From contig NZ_CP045417.1 of assembly GCF_009363755.1 (NCBI RefSeq), positions 3,472,001 through 3,536,000 on the forward strand: a stretch of 64,000 nt of DNA. The letters are read 5' to 3'. The notes under the pieces were generated by a model. It worked only from the letters and a program-made list of their open reading frames with translations. It ran no database searches and had not been told where the DNA came from. Within the stretch, counting starts at the first letter, position 1. Each line of letters begins with the position of its first letter. The position numbers were made by a program, and so were the translations under genes. This document shows positions 17,151 through 30,477 of the stretch, piece by piece. This stretch comes from Halomonas sp. THAF5a. Lineage in GTDB: Bacteria; Pseudomonadota; Gammaproteobacteria; Pseudomonadales; Halomonadaceae.

Positions 17151-18522
17151 AGACACCCTCCCCGTGTGGCTGGTGGACGACGACCCGGACGTCCGGGAGT
17201 CGCTGAGCCAGTGGCTGGAGGTCTCGGACCTGGCGGTGCGCACCTTCGAGGCCGCGACGCCGGCCCTCGAGGCCCTGCACCAGGGGGCCCCCTGCGGCGT
17301 GCTGGTCAGCGACGTCAAGATGCCGGGCATGGACGGCCTGGCGCTGCTCGATGCCGTCCAGGCGCTCGAGATGGCGCCCCCGGTGGTGCTCATCACCGGC
17401 CATGGCGACGTGCCCATGGCGGTCGCGGCCATGCAGGCCGGCTGCTGGGACTTCGTGGAGAAGCCCTTCGCGCCGGAGCGTCTCGAGGAGTGCGTGCGCC
17501 GCGCCCTCGCACAGCGCCGGCTGACGCTGGAGAACGAGCGCCTCCGGCAGACCCTGCGCCAGGGCGACCTGGCGGGCCGCCTGCTGGGCCAGGCGCCGGC
17601 CATGGTGGCCCTGCGCCGGCAGCTCGAGACCCTGGCCCCGGTGCGGGCCAACGTTCTCGTGCAGGGCGAGACCGGCAGCGGCAAGGAGGTGGTCGCGCGC
17701 TGCCTGCATGAGTTCGGCCCCGGCGACGCGGCTCCCTTCGTCGCCCTCAACTGCGGCGCCCTCTCTCCGGAGCTGATCGAGTCGGAGCTGTTCGGTCACG
17801 AGAAGGGCGCCTTCACCGGGGCGCACGGCCGGCGCATCGGCCAGCTGGAACATGCCAGCGGCGGCACCCTGTTCCTCGACGAGGTCGAGTCCCTGCCGCT
17901 GAGCGCCCAGGTCAAGCTGCTGCGCGCCCTGCAGGAGGGGGAGGTCACGCCGCTGGGCAGCAACGCGGTGCGCCCGGTGGACCTGCGCGTGGTGGCGGCC
18001 GCCAAGGCCGACCTACCGACGCTGGTCCGCGAGGGGCAGTTCCGGGAGGACCTCTACTACCGGCTGGCCATTACCGAGCTGCGCCTGCCGCCGCTGCGGG
18101 AGCGCCGCGAGGATATCGCCACGCTGTTCGCCCATTTCTGCCGACAGGCCGCCGCGGTCCACGAGCGCGATACGCCCGTGGCATCGCCCCGCCTGCTCCG
18201 GGCCCTCGAGCGGCAGCCGTGGCCGGGCAACCTGCGTCAGTTGCGCAATGCCGCCACCCGCTTCGTGCTGGGGCTCGAGATCGCCGGCCTCGAGGACGGC
18301 GAGGCGAGCGAGTTCGGCTCGCTGAACGCCCAGGTCGCCGCCTTCGAGTGCGCCTTGCTGCGGGCGGCCCTGGGCCGCCATGGCGGCAACATCCAGGCGG
18401 TGATGGACGAGCTGGAACTGCCCAGGCGAACCCTCAACCAGAAGATGCTTCGCCACGGGCTGCGCCGCGAGGCCTTCCTCGCGCCCGGAGACCGCGACGC
18501 CTGCAGCCCGGACGAGGCCTGA
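17140..18522 (+). CDS. dctD: DctD-like sigma-54-dependent response regulator
   Basis: An NtrC-family activator of 460 aa. The receiver domain has acidic residues 13-15, phosphoacceptor Asp58 (LVSDVKMPGMDG) and Lys108. The AAA+ domain has Walker A GETGSGKE (176-183), the sigma-54 contact motif GAFTGA (223-228) and Walker B TLFLDE. The C-terminus has a Fis-type helix-turn-helix (LGRHGGNIQAVMDELELPRRTLNQKM). It should bind upstream enhancer dyads and activate a -24/-12 promoter. Both are visible immediately downstream, ahead of the TAXI gene. The start ATG lies inside the end of dctB. Confidence 0.93.
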   Translation: MPTEDTLPVWLVDDDPDVRESLSQWLEVSDLAVRTFEAATPALEALHQGAPCGVLVSDVKMPGMDGLALLDAVQALEMAPPVVLITGHGDVPMAVAAMQAGCWDFVEKPFAPERLEECVRRALAQRRLTLENERLRQTLRQGDLAGRLLGQAPAMVALRRQLETLAPVRANVLVQGETGSGKEVVARCLHEFGPGDAAPFVALNCGALSPELIESELFGHEKGAFTGAHGRRIGQLEHASGGTLFLDEVESLPLSAQVKLLRALQEGEVTPLGSNAVRPVDLRVVAAAKADLPTLVREGQFREDLYYRLAITELRLPPLRERREDIATLFAHFCRQAAAVHERDTPVASPRLLRALERQPWPGNLRQLRNAATRFVLGLEIAGLEDGEASEFGSLNAQVAAFECALLRAALGRHGGNIQAVMDELELPRRTLNQKMLRHGLRREAFLAPGDRDACSPDEA

Positions 18523-18524
18523 CG

Positions 18525-18583
18525 GGCATCGGCCATTTCCTGCCGATGGCCGGTGGCGCCATCGGCAGGAAATGGCCGATGGC
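18525..18583. promoter_or_regulatory. Two inverted dyad-symmetric sites, candidate DctD enhancer
   Basis: Two 26-base arms (18525-18550 and 18558-18583) are inverted copies of each other with one mismatch. Each arm is itself a dyad, ATCGGC-N8-GCCGAT. They sit roughly 75-130 bases before the -24 element of the sigma-54 promoter, a normal position for an NtrC-family enhancer. The pair could also fold into a long hairpin after dctD, but no T-tract follows. Confidence 0.6.
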
Positions 18584-18654
18584 GCGGGAACGACGCCAGA
18601 GCTCCCCGGCCAATGCCTCACCAACCCATTGAATAAAAAGCAGAAGCCTCTTCT

Positions 18655-18670
18655 TGGCAAGCTTGTCGCT
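18655..18670 (+). promoter_or_regulatory. Sigma-54 promoter of the TAXI-TRAP genes
   Basis: TGGCAAGCTTGTCGCT has the invariant GG (18656-18657) and GC (18668-18669) separated by exactly ten bases, as in the -24/-12 consensus. It lies about 50 bases before the solute-binding protein start and directly downstream of a sigma-54 activator gene. That context raises confidence. Confidence 0.75.
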
Positions 18671-18719
18671 ATAACAGCGGGTCAATCATCAAAATAACTC
18701 GCTTGCGACGGAGGCTCGT

Positions 18720-19745
18720 ATGCAAAAACGCCAGTTCCTGAAACTCGCCCTGACCCTCTCCACCGCCACGGCCCTCGGCCTGGGCGCATCCGCGGCCTCC
18801 GCCCAGTCGGCAGCGGCAGGCGGCCAGTACATCATGGGCACGGCCACCACCGGCGGCACCTTCTATCCGGTCGGCGTCGCCCTCTCGACCCTGGTGCGGG
18901 TCAAGCTCGAGCCCACCCATGACCTCTCGGTATCGGCCATCAGCTCGGCCGGCTCGGCGGAGAACCTGCGCCTGATGGACGCCGACGAGGCGCAGTTCGG
19001 CATCATCCAGGCCCTGTACGGCGCCTGGGCCTGGAACGGCAGCGGGCCGGTGCCCAAGGCCTACAAGAACATCCGGTCGGTCTCCATGCTGTGGCAGAAC
19101 GTCGAGCACTTCGTGGTGCGCAACGACCTGGTGGACACCGGCACCATCGACGACCTGGCCGGCCTCTACGATCACGGCTTCTCCATCGGCGCGCGCAACT
19201 CGGGCACCGAGGGCTCCGGTCGGCAGATTCTTGCCGGCCTCGAGATCGACCCCGAGCGGATGGACCTGGCCTACCTGGGCTACAGCGCCAGTGCCGAGGC
19301 CATGCAGAACGGCAACATCGACGGCATGAACATTCCGGCCGGCGCCCCGGCTTCCGCGGTCACCAGCGCCTTCGCCAACATGGGCGACGAGATCAGCGTG
19401 CTGGAGATCACCGAGGACCAGCTGGCGCGCATCAACGGGGAGTACCCGGTCTGGAGCCCCTACCGGATCGATGCCGACACCTACCCGGGCCAGGACGAGG
19501 CGATCGACACCATCGCCCAGCCCAACATCCTGGTGGCCAATGCCGACGTGCCCGACGAGCACGTCTACCAGATCACCAAGGCGATGTACGAGAACCTCCC
19601 GTTCCTCAACAACATCCACCCCGCCACCCGGGCCATGGCGCTGGAGAAGGCCCTCGACGGCCTGCCGATGCCCCTTCACCCCGGCGCGGCGCGCTTCTTC
19701 GAGGAGCAGGGGCTGGAGATCCCGGACACCCTGATCGCCGACTGA
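18720..19745 (+). CDS. TAXI-family TRAP transporter solute-binding protein
   Basis: A periplasmic substrate-binding protein of 341 aa. A signal peptide (hydrophobic core about residues 8-24, cleavage near ASAQS) precedes GGQYIMGTATTGGTFYPVGV, the TAXI N-terminal signature, and SAISSAGSAENLRLM. TAXI proteins bind glutamate, 2-oxoglutarate or related acids where characterised; the ligand cannot be read here. GGAGG precedes the ATG. The gene lies behind a sigma-54 promoter and feeds the fused permease encoded next. The DctBD-like pair upstream is the obvious regulator. Confidence 0.93.
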   Translation: MQKRQFLKLALTLSTATALGLGASAASAQSAAAGGQYIMGTATTGGTFYPVGVALSTLVRVKLEPTHDLSVSAISSAGSAENLRLMDADEAQFGIIQALYGAWAWNGSGPVPKAYKNIRSVSMLWQNVEHFVVRNDLVDTGTIDDLAGLYDHGFSIGARNSGTEGSGRQILAGLEIDPERMDLAYLGYSASAEAMQNGNIDGMNIPAGAPASAVTSAFANMGDEISVLEITEDQLARINGEYPVWSPYRIDADTYPGQDEAIDTIAQPNILVANADVPDEHVYQITKAMYENLPFLNNIHPATRAMALEKALDGLPMPLHPGAARFFEEQGLEIPDTLIAD

Positions 19746-19801
19746 TTCCCCCACGACGGCCGGCCGGGCCCCGGGCCCGGTCGGCTCCTCGAGGCATGCC
19801 C

Positions 19802-19835
19802 GACGCCAGCGGCCCCTATCGTGGCCGCTGGCGTC
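19802..19835 (+). other. Intercistronic hairpin between the TAXI protein and permease genes
   Basis: A 13-bp perfect stem GACGCCAGCGGCC/GGCCGCTGGCGTC with an eight-base loop and no T-tract. In binding-protein transport operons such hairpins often protect the upstream mRNA, giving more binding protein than permease. That role here is an inference. Confidence 0.5.
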
Positions 19836-19853
19836 CGTTCCAGGAGAGCTTCC

Positions 19854-22001
19854 ATGAACACCCCCCCCGCACGCGAGGTGCGCGACGAGTCGGCCCAGGA
19901 GGCCCCGGCGCGCCTCGAGCACCCTTGGCTCGGGCGCCTGCTGTTTGGCCTGACCCTCGTCATCGCCCTGAGCCACCTCTACTTCAACACCTTCAGCACC
20001 CTGTCCGAGATCTGGACCAGCGCGCTGCACTTCGGGCTGTTCGGCCTGCTGTGCGCGCTGGCCGTGCCGATGTGCCAGGCCGCCCAGCCGTCGCGTCAGC
20101 GGCTGGTCCTGCTGCTCGACATCCTGCTGGGCCTGGCCGCGCTGGGCTGCGCCCTGTACCTGATCGCCTTCGAGGATGCGCTCTATGATCGCGGCGTGCG
20201 CTTCTCCACCGCCGACTGGGTCGTGTCCATCGTCGCCCTGGGGCTGGTGCTGGAGTTCGCCCGGCGCACCACCGGCTGGTTCATCCCGGCGCTGTGCCTG
20301 GTCGCCCTGACCTACGTGGCCTGGTGGGGCCAGTACGTCGGCGGCGTGTTCAACTTCCCGGGGCTGAGCTGGGAAACCGTGCTGTTCCGCAGCTACATGG
20401 GCGGCGAGGGCATGCTGGGCTCCATCGCCCGCATCTCCTGGTCCTACGTGTTCATGTTCATCCTCTTCGGCGCCTTCCTGGTGCGCTCGGGAGCCGGCGA
20501 TTTCATCATCGAACTGGCACGCTGCGCCGCCGGGCGCTTCGTCGGCGGTCCCGGCTTCGTCGCCGTCTTCGCCTCCGGCCTGATGGGCTCGGTCTCCGGC
20601 TCCAGCGTCGCCAACACCGTCTCCACCGGCGTCATCACCATCCCGATGATGCGCAAGGCCGGCTTCCCGGCCCGCTTCGCGGCCGGCGTGGAGGCCGCCG
20701 CCTCCACCGGTGGCCAGCTGATGCCACCGGTCATGGGCGCGGGCGCCTTCATCATGGCGTCCTACACCCAGGTCTCCTACCTCTCCATCATCGGCATCGC
20801 GGCCCTGCCGGCGCTGCTGTACTTCATCTCCGTCGCCATGTTCGTGCGCATCGAGGCCAAGCGCAGCCATGCCCACCAGCTGGCCGACGAGGACGCGCCG
20901 GGGATTCTGACCGTGCTCAAGGGCGGTTGGCACTACCTGCTGCCGCTGGTGGTGCTGGTCGCCGCCCTGATCTACGGCTTCACCCCCACCTACGCCGCGG
21001 GCATCGCCATCCTCTCGGTGGTGGCCGCCTCCTGGCTGTCGAAGACGCCGATGACCTTCCGGGCCATCCTCGAGGCCCTCTCGCTCGGCACGCGCAACAT
21101 GATCACGACCGCCATCCTGCTGATGACGGTCGGGCTGATCGTCAACGTGGTCTCCACCACCGGTATCGGCAACGTCTTCTCGCTGATGATCGCCGATTGG
21201 GCCGGCGGCAGCCTGCTGATCACCCTGGTGCTGATCGCCGTGGCCTCCCTGGTGCTGGGCATGGGCCTGCCGGTCACCGCGGCCTACATCGTGCTGGGCA
21301 CCCTGTCGGCGCCGGCGCTCTACGGCCTGATGGCCCAGGACCAGCTGATCGACCTGCTGATGAACGGCCAGCTCCCCGAGCAGGCCAAGGCCATCTTCAT
21401 GCTGGCCGCCCCGGACCAGCTGGCCGCCCTGAACGCGCCGATGGATGCCGCCTCGGCCAGGGAGCTGCTGTCGGTGGTACCGGACAACTTCCGTACCCAG
21501 CTCTATGAGCAGGCGCTGTCACCGCACACCCTGACCATGCTGCTGGTCGCGGCCCACATGGTGATCTTCTGGCTGTCCCAGGACTCCAACGTCACCCCGC
21601 CGGTGTGTCTGACGGCCTTCGCCGCGGCGGCCATCGCCGAGACGCCGCAGATGCGTACCGGCTTCACCGCCTGGAAGATCGCCAAGGGCCTGTACATCAT
21701 CCCCCTGCTGTTCGTCTGGTCGCCGCTGATCACCGGCTCGGCCCTCGACATGGTCACCGTGTTCGTGTTCGCCGCGTTCGGCATCTACGCCATCATCGCC
21801 GGGCTCGAGGGTTACCTGGAGCACGAGCTGCCCTGGTGGCTGCGCCTCGGCATGTTCCCGATCGGGGCGCTGATGCTGTGGCCCCACGGCCACCTGACCC
21901 TGGACCTGCTGGGCCTGGTCATCTTCATGGCGGTACTGCTGTGGAGCTACCGCCTCGGCCGCCACTCCGCCCCCGCCCTCGCGAACGCCCAGACCGAGTA
22001 G
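19854..22001 (+). CDS. TRAP transporter fused permease (DctQ-DctM type)
   Basis: A 715-aa inner-membrane protein with many hydrophobic segments: an N-terminal four-helix DctQ-like part fused to a large DctM-like part. The large subunit shows FASGLMGSVSGSSVANTVSTG and GVEAAASTGGQLMPPVMGAGAFIMA, typical of TAXI-TRAP 4TM/12TM fusions. It drives sodium-coupled uptake of the organic acid delivered by the TAXI protein. The start at 19854 is chosen from CAGGAGAG upstream; an in-frame earlier codon lies inside the intercistronic hairpin. Confidence 0.93.
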   Translation: MNTPPAREVRDESAQEAPARLEHPWLGRLLFGLTLVIALSHLYFNTFSTLSEIWTSALHFGLFGLLCALAVPMCQAAQPSRQRLVLLLDILLGLAALGCALYLIAFEDALYDRGVRFSTADWVVSIVALGLVLEFARRTTGWFIPALCLVALTYVAWWGQYVGGVFNFPGLSWETVLFRSYMGGEGMLGSIARISWSYVFMFILFGAFLVRSGAGDFIIELARCAAGRFVGGPGFVAVFASGLMGSVSGSSVANTVSTGVITIPMMRKAGFPARFAAGVEAAASTGGQLMPPVMGAGAFIMASYTQVSYLSIIGIAALPALLYFISVAMFVRIEAKRSHAHQLADEDAPGILTVLKGGWHYLLPLVVLVAALIYGFTPTYAAGIAILSVVAASWLSKTPMTFRAILEALSLGTRNMITTAILLMTVGLIVNVVSTTGIGNVFSLMIADWAGGSLLITLVLIAVASLVLGMGLPVTAAYIVLGTLSAPALYGLMAQDQLIDLLMNGQLPEQAKAIFMLAAPDQLAALNAPMDAASARELLSVVPDNFRTQLYEQALSPHTLTMLLVAAHMVIFWLSQDSNVTPPVCLTAFAAAAIAETPQMRTGFTAWKIAKGLYIIPLLFVWSPLITGSALDMVTVFVFAAFGIYAIIAGLEGYLEHELPWWLRLGMFPIGALMLWPHGHLTLDLLGLVIFMAVLLWSYRLGRHSAPALANAQTE

Positions 22002-22027
22002 ACGCCCCCTCCGGTCGACAGCACGAC

Positions 22028-22051
22028 GGCCCCCGACACCCGTCGGGGGCC
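22028..22051 (+). terminator. Hairpin after the TRAP permease gene
   Basis: GGCCCCCGAC/GTCGGGGGCC with a four-base loop starts 26 bases past the permease stop. The T-tract is poor, so it is a probable terminator of moderate strength. From here to 22361 I see no gene. Confidence 0.6.
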
Positions 22052-22373
22052 TGCATGCCTTCCCCGCCTCCTCCCTGCACACCATCGACCGGCCCCCCCG
22101 CCCCTGTCCTTGTGACCGGGCACCCCGGGGCTTCTCGGCCGCCCCTTCTGCCTCGACAGGCAGACAGTCCCCACCACCGACGCACTGATGCCGGAATCGC
22201 GATGCGCCGGCTCCACCCCGTCCTCCGGTGCTTGCTTCGGCTCGAGGCTCGCCCCCTCGGCAGCGGGTATCGACTGGCCCCTCGCGTCGCCAACGCGCCA
22301 CCCAGGATGGCGAGGGGAAGCCCGACGCGCTGGATGACCTGGGTCCGTCCCGCACGACAGACACCCACGCATG

Positions 22374-22405
22374 AAAAAACCCCGAGCTCGGCTGAGCTCG
22401 GGGTT
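22374..22405 (-). terminator. Second (distal) rrn terminator
   Basis: CCCCGAGCTC/GAGCTCGGGG stem followed on the minus strand by six T. It is a near copy of the proximal terminator at 22491-22523 and would catch read-through from the rRNA operon. Confidence 0.85.
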
Positions 22406-22490
22406 GTCTCGAAATCGGTGCCTGGGATGGCCGCGCCGATGGCCGGCGACCTGGGCGGGTGCACGCCTCGCGCAAAAACACCCGCGCATG

Positions 22491-22523
22491 AAAAAACCCC
22501 GAGCTCGTTGAGCTCGGGGTTTT
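22491..22523 (-). terminator. Proximal rrn operon terminator
   Basis: AAAACCCCGAGCTC/GAGCTCGGGGTTTT, a 14-bp stem with a three-base loop, followed by TTTTTT on the minus strand. It lies 12 bases past the 5S gene. Confidence 0.92.
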
Positions 22524-22534
22524 CTCGGAATAGG

Positions 22535-22652
22535 TGCCTGACGATGACCTACTCTCGCATGGGGAGGCCCCACACTACCATCGGCGCTGATCGGTTTCAC
22601 TGCTGAGTTCGGCATGGGATCAGGTGGTTCCCGTACGCTATGGTCGTCAGGC
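22535..22652 (-). rRNA. rrf: 5S ribosomal RNA
   Basis: On the minus strand it reads CCTGACGACCATAGCG at the 5' end, CCATGCCGAACTCAG in the middle and GTAGGTCATCGTCAGGCA at the 3' end, the conserved 5S core. The two ends are complementary, forming helix I. Ends are accurate to a few bases. It is the last gene of the rrn operon. Confidence 0.95.
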
Positions 22653-22734
22653 GAAAAACGGTGAATCATGCTGACGAGATCGTCTCGCGTATCCGTCTGT
22701 CGGTTGCCATCGGCAGACCGCTTGGGTGTTATAT

Positions 22735-25621
<2,887 letters not shown>

Positions 25622-25735
25622 ATATAACCCCAAGAGGTCTGGTCCGCGATGACAATCGACAATTGCCGGATACGCTTGAGACGTATCTCATGTTGCCTTC
25701 TTTCGAAAGCAACGCTTTGTCAGCATGATTCACAT

Positions 25736-25747
25736 TGTTAAAGAGCA
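25736..25747 (-). promoter_or_regulatory. boxA in the 16S-23S spacer
   Basis: TGCTCTTTAACA on the minus strand, the rRNA antitermination boxA, lies ahead of 23S in the spacer. An identical element stands in the 16S leader. Confidence 0.8.
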
Positions 25748-25818
25748 CTGTTCAGAGAACAGTGGGAAGCCATCTGGCTTGCCGCTGGTCTCTGTGACCG
25801 GACTGTCTTGGGAAGAGA

Positions 25819-25894
25819 TGGTGGAGCCTAGCGGGATCGAACCGCTGACCTCCTGCGTGCAAGGCAGGCGCTCTCCCAGCTGAGCTAAGGCCCC
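25819..25894 (-). tRNA. tRNA-Ala (TGC)
   Basis: A 76-base cloverleaf beginning GGGGCCTTAGCTCAGCTGGG, anticodon loop CTTGCAC with anticodon TGC, T-arm GGTTCGATCC and an encoded CCA end. It is the second tRNA in the 16S-23S spacer. Confidence 0.97.
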
Positions 25895-25908
25895 TCTGAT
25901 CCTGCAAA

Positions 25909-25985
<77 letters not shown>

Positions 25986-26083
25986 GGCTACAAACCACTG
26001 GGTCCGCGACCCAAACAGTCTTTGCTCTGGTCGATCAGGTAATTCATTGTGAGCACTTGCCGAGTGTCGGCGACGTCGTCGAT

Positions 26084-27621
<1,538 letters not shown>

Positions 27622-27759
27622 AAAGTCTGATAGTTCCTAAGGTGGAACCAAACCTGGCTCAAGGTTCAAACGTCTCGTTTGACGAGTCGCTTGCCTTGAA
27701 TGTTTCAGTGACTGGTCACCGACATCCCGACAAGCGCCCACATGAATTACCTGATCGAT

Positions 27760-27771
27760 TGTTAAAGAGCA
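27760..27771 (-). promoter_or_regulatory. boxA in the 16S leader
   Basis: TGCTCTTTAACA on the minus strand, about 140 bases before the 16S 5' end. It is the antitermination (Nus factor) signal of the rrn leader. Confidence 0.85.
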
Positions 27772-27842
27772 TCTCGCTGTTGCCGTCGTGCCGGCCGCAT
27801 CAATGAAGCGGCGGTCTCGCCGGCGCCCTGCGAGGAAGGCGT

Positions 27843-27870
27843 ATTCTACCTGACCGGCATTTCTTGTCAA
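27843..27870 (-). promoter_or_regulatory. rrn promoter P2
   Basis: TTGACA (27865-27870) and TAGAAT (27843-27848) with a 16-base spacer on the minus strand. A GC-rich stretch follows the -10, as expected for stringently controlled rRNA promoters. Confidence 0.85.
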
Positions 27871-27954
27871 CCCTACGAGGCGTTCCGAAGAAGCGAAGCG
27901 GGTGACCGAAACCTCATCTCGCCCTGCGAGGTGAGTGCCGATCGAGTGGCGTGC

Positions 27955-27982
27955 ATTCTACCGAATGCGGCGAGTTCGTCAA
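27955..27982 (-). promoter_or_regulatory. rrn promoter P1
   Basis: TTGACG (27977-27982) and TAGAAT (27955-27960) with a 16-base spacer on the minus strand. The AT-rich segment just upstream (about 27985-28025) could act as an UP element. P1 and P2 lie 112 bases apart. Confidence 0.82.
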
Positions 27983-28185
27983 GCGGGAATTTTCAAAGCG
28001 TCTTCGAAAAACCCAAATGGAAACAAGCACTTCTGCCACCATTACCGCCTGCAACGTTGGCCCGTCGCCGGCAGCGGATGCGTACTTTACGGATTTCCCC
28101 GGAGGCGTGCAAGGCCTTCGTGAAGAAAAATGTCGCGAGCGTGTCGCGGCGGTGACGAAACGATGACCGGGAGGCCGCAGATGCC

Positions 28186-28234
28186 TTATCCACAGCGCCT
28201 TGCGGCGCCCGCGGCAACGACCGGGTGTGGATAG
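28186..28234. other. Pair of inverted DnaA-box-like sequences
   Basis: TTATCCACA at 28186-28194 matches the consensus box exactly. TGTGGATAG at 28226-28234 is an inverted near-match (CTATCCACA on the minus strand). They lie between the rrn promoters and pssA. Apart from these sites, the gap 27983-28258 shows no gene. Confidence 0.45.
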
Positions 28235-28258
28235 GTTTACCGCCGGCCAGAAACACGA

Positions 28259-28279
28259 ACGCCCGCGCGGGGCGGGCGT
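28259..28279 (-). terminator. Hairpin after pssA
   Basis: ACGCCCGC/GCGGGCGT stem with a five-base loop, followed on the minus strand by TTCGTGTTTC. It is a moderate intrinsic terminator 24 bases past the pssA stop. Confidence 0.6.
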
Positions 28280-28302
28280 CGTGGCGGGGCGAGTCTAGCG
28301 AC

Positions 28303-29139
28303 TCAGCGGGCGGAGGGCGAGTGCTTCAGCTTGCGCATCAGCGCCATCACCGGGCCGGAAGCCACGTAGGTGCCGAAGAGCAGCAGCAGCATCACCGAGG
28401 GTTCGATGGAGATCACCACGAAGCCCAGCACGACCGCCAGCAGGAAGACGAAGGGCACCGGCCCCTTGAGGTCGACGTCCTTGAAGCTGTAGTAGCGGAT
28501 GTTGCTGACCATCAGCACGCCGGCGGCGCCGACCACCACGAGCATCAGCAGCTTGAAGCCGAAGGCCTCGGCATCGAAGCTGTGGAAGGTCCAGACGCTG
28601 GCCGCGACCAGGGCCGCCGCCGAGGGGCTCGGCAGGCCGATGAACCATTTCTTGTCGACACTGCCGATCTGCACGTTGAAACGCGCCAGGCGCAGGGCGG
28701 CGCAGGCCACGTAGAGGAAGGCCACCACCCAGCCGGTCTTGCCGATGTCCTGAAGGATCCAGATGAAGGCCACCAGCCCGGGAGCCACGCCGAAGGAGAG
28801 CATGTCGGAGAGGGAGTCGTACTCGGCGCCGAAGTCGCTCTGGGTGTTGGTCATGCGGGCCACCCGGCCGTCCAGACCATCCAGCACCATGGCGATGAAG
28901 ATGGCGATGGAGGCCGCGGTGAAGTCGCCGTTGACGGCGGCCACCATGGCGAAGAAGCCCGAGAAGAGCGCCGAGGTGGTGAACAGGTTCGGCAGCAGGT
29001 AGATCCCCTTGCGGCGAATCTTCTTGCCGCCCTCCTCGGCCTCCTCGATGACCTCCGACTCGCGCACGAAGGTCGTCGCCAGGTCCTCCTCACCGGACTG
29101 GCCCGGCTCATGCTCGCTGCTGTGCGGATCCCGACTCAT
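28303..29139 (-). CDS. pssA: CDP-diacylglycerol-serine O-phosphatidyltransferase
   Basis: Makes phosphatidylserine, the precursor of phosphatidylethanolamine, at the inner membrane. The 278-aa protein has a charged N-terminal tail (about 60 residues) and then a membrane domain with several hydrophobic segments. The CDP-alcohol phosphotransferase motif reads DGRVAR, eight residues, G, three residues, D, three residues, D. This is the integral-membrane type II enzyme, unlike the ribosome-associated E. coli type. The start at 29139 is chosen from the purine-rich GGAAGAAAGAG upstream. It lies next to ilvC, as often seen in gammaproteobacteria. Confidence 0.93.
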   Translation of the reverse strand: MSRDPHSSEHEPGQSGEEDLATTFVRESEVIEEAEEGGKKIRRKGIYLLPNLFTTSALFSGFFAMVAAVNGDFTAASIAIFIAMVLDGLDGRVARMTNTQSDFGAEYDSLSDMLSFGVAPGLVAFIWILQDIGKTGWVVAFLYVACAALRLARFNVQIGSVDKKWFIGLPSPSAAALVAASVWTFHSFDAEAFGFKLLMLVVVGAAGVLMVSNIRYYSFKDVDLKGPVPFVFLLAVVLGFVVISIEPSVMLLLLFGTYVASGPVMALMRKLKHSPSAR

Positions 29140-29215
29140 CTCTTTCTTCCATCGCCTTGGGTGTCGTTCCATTCTACACACACCGTGACGAAACACTCAC
29201 GGGGGAGAGAACGCA

Positions 29216-29243
29216 ACGAGGGCGCGGATATCCGCGCCCTCGT
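29216..29243 (-). terminator. Terminator after ilvC
   Basis: A perfect 28-base palindrome (14-bp arms centred on GATATC) begins 24 bases past the ilvC stop. The following T-tract is short (TTGCGTTCTC). Confidence 0.7.
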
Positions 29244-29267
29244 GTCGATCGAGACGACTCGCCGCGA

Positions 29268-30448
<1,181 letters not shown>

Positions 30449-30461
30449 ACATGCCGTCTTG

Positions 30462-30470
30462 TGCAATAAT
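30462..30470 (+). promoter_or_regulatory. Extended -10 of the ilvY promoter
   Basis: TGCAATAAT fits an extended -10 (TGn then AATAAT). It ends eight bases before the ilvY ATG, so transcription would begin at or within a base or two of the start codon. Confidence 0.45.
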
Positions 30471-30477
30471 GCCAGCC

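Larger units (their letters stand above)
22362..22540. repeat. Direct duplication of the rrn terminator module
   Basis: Two near-identical units of about 62 bases, 22362-22424 and 22479-22540, each contain CACCC(A/G)CGCATG, a terminator hairpin and a GGTGCCTG end. In the second unit GGTGCCTG runs into the 3' end of the 5S gene. In the first it is followed by unrelated sequence. This suggests a lost or recombined 5S copy, or a tandem terminator duplication. Confidence 0.7.

Noticed and set aside
18525..18583. Inverted repeat after dctD as a Rho-independent terminator
   Set aside because: No T-tract follows on either strand, and the arms are individually dyad-symmetric, which favours a protein-binding role.
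18669..20933. A 754-codon minus-strand open frame
   Set aside because: Antisense to the TAXI protein and TRAP permease genes, both of which are clearly recognisable with good start sites.
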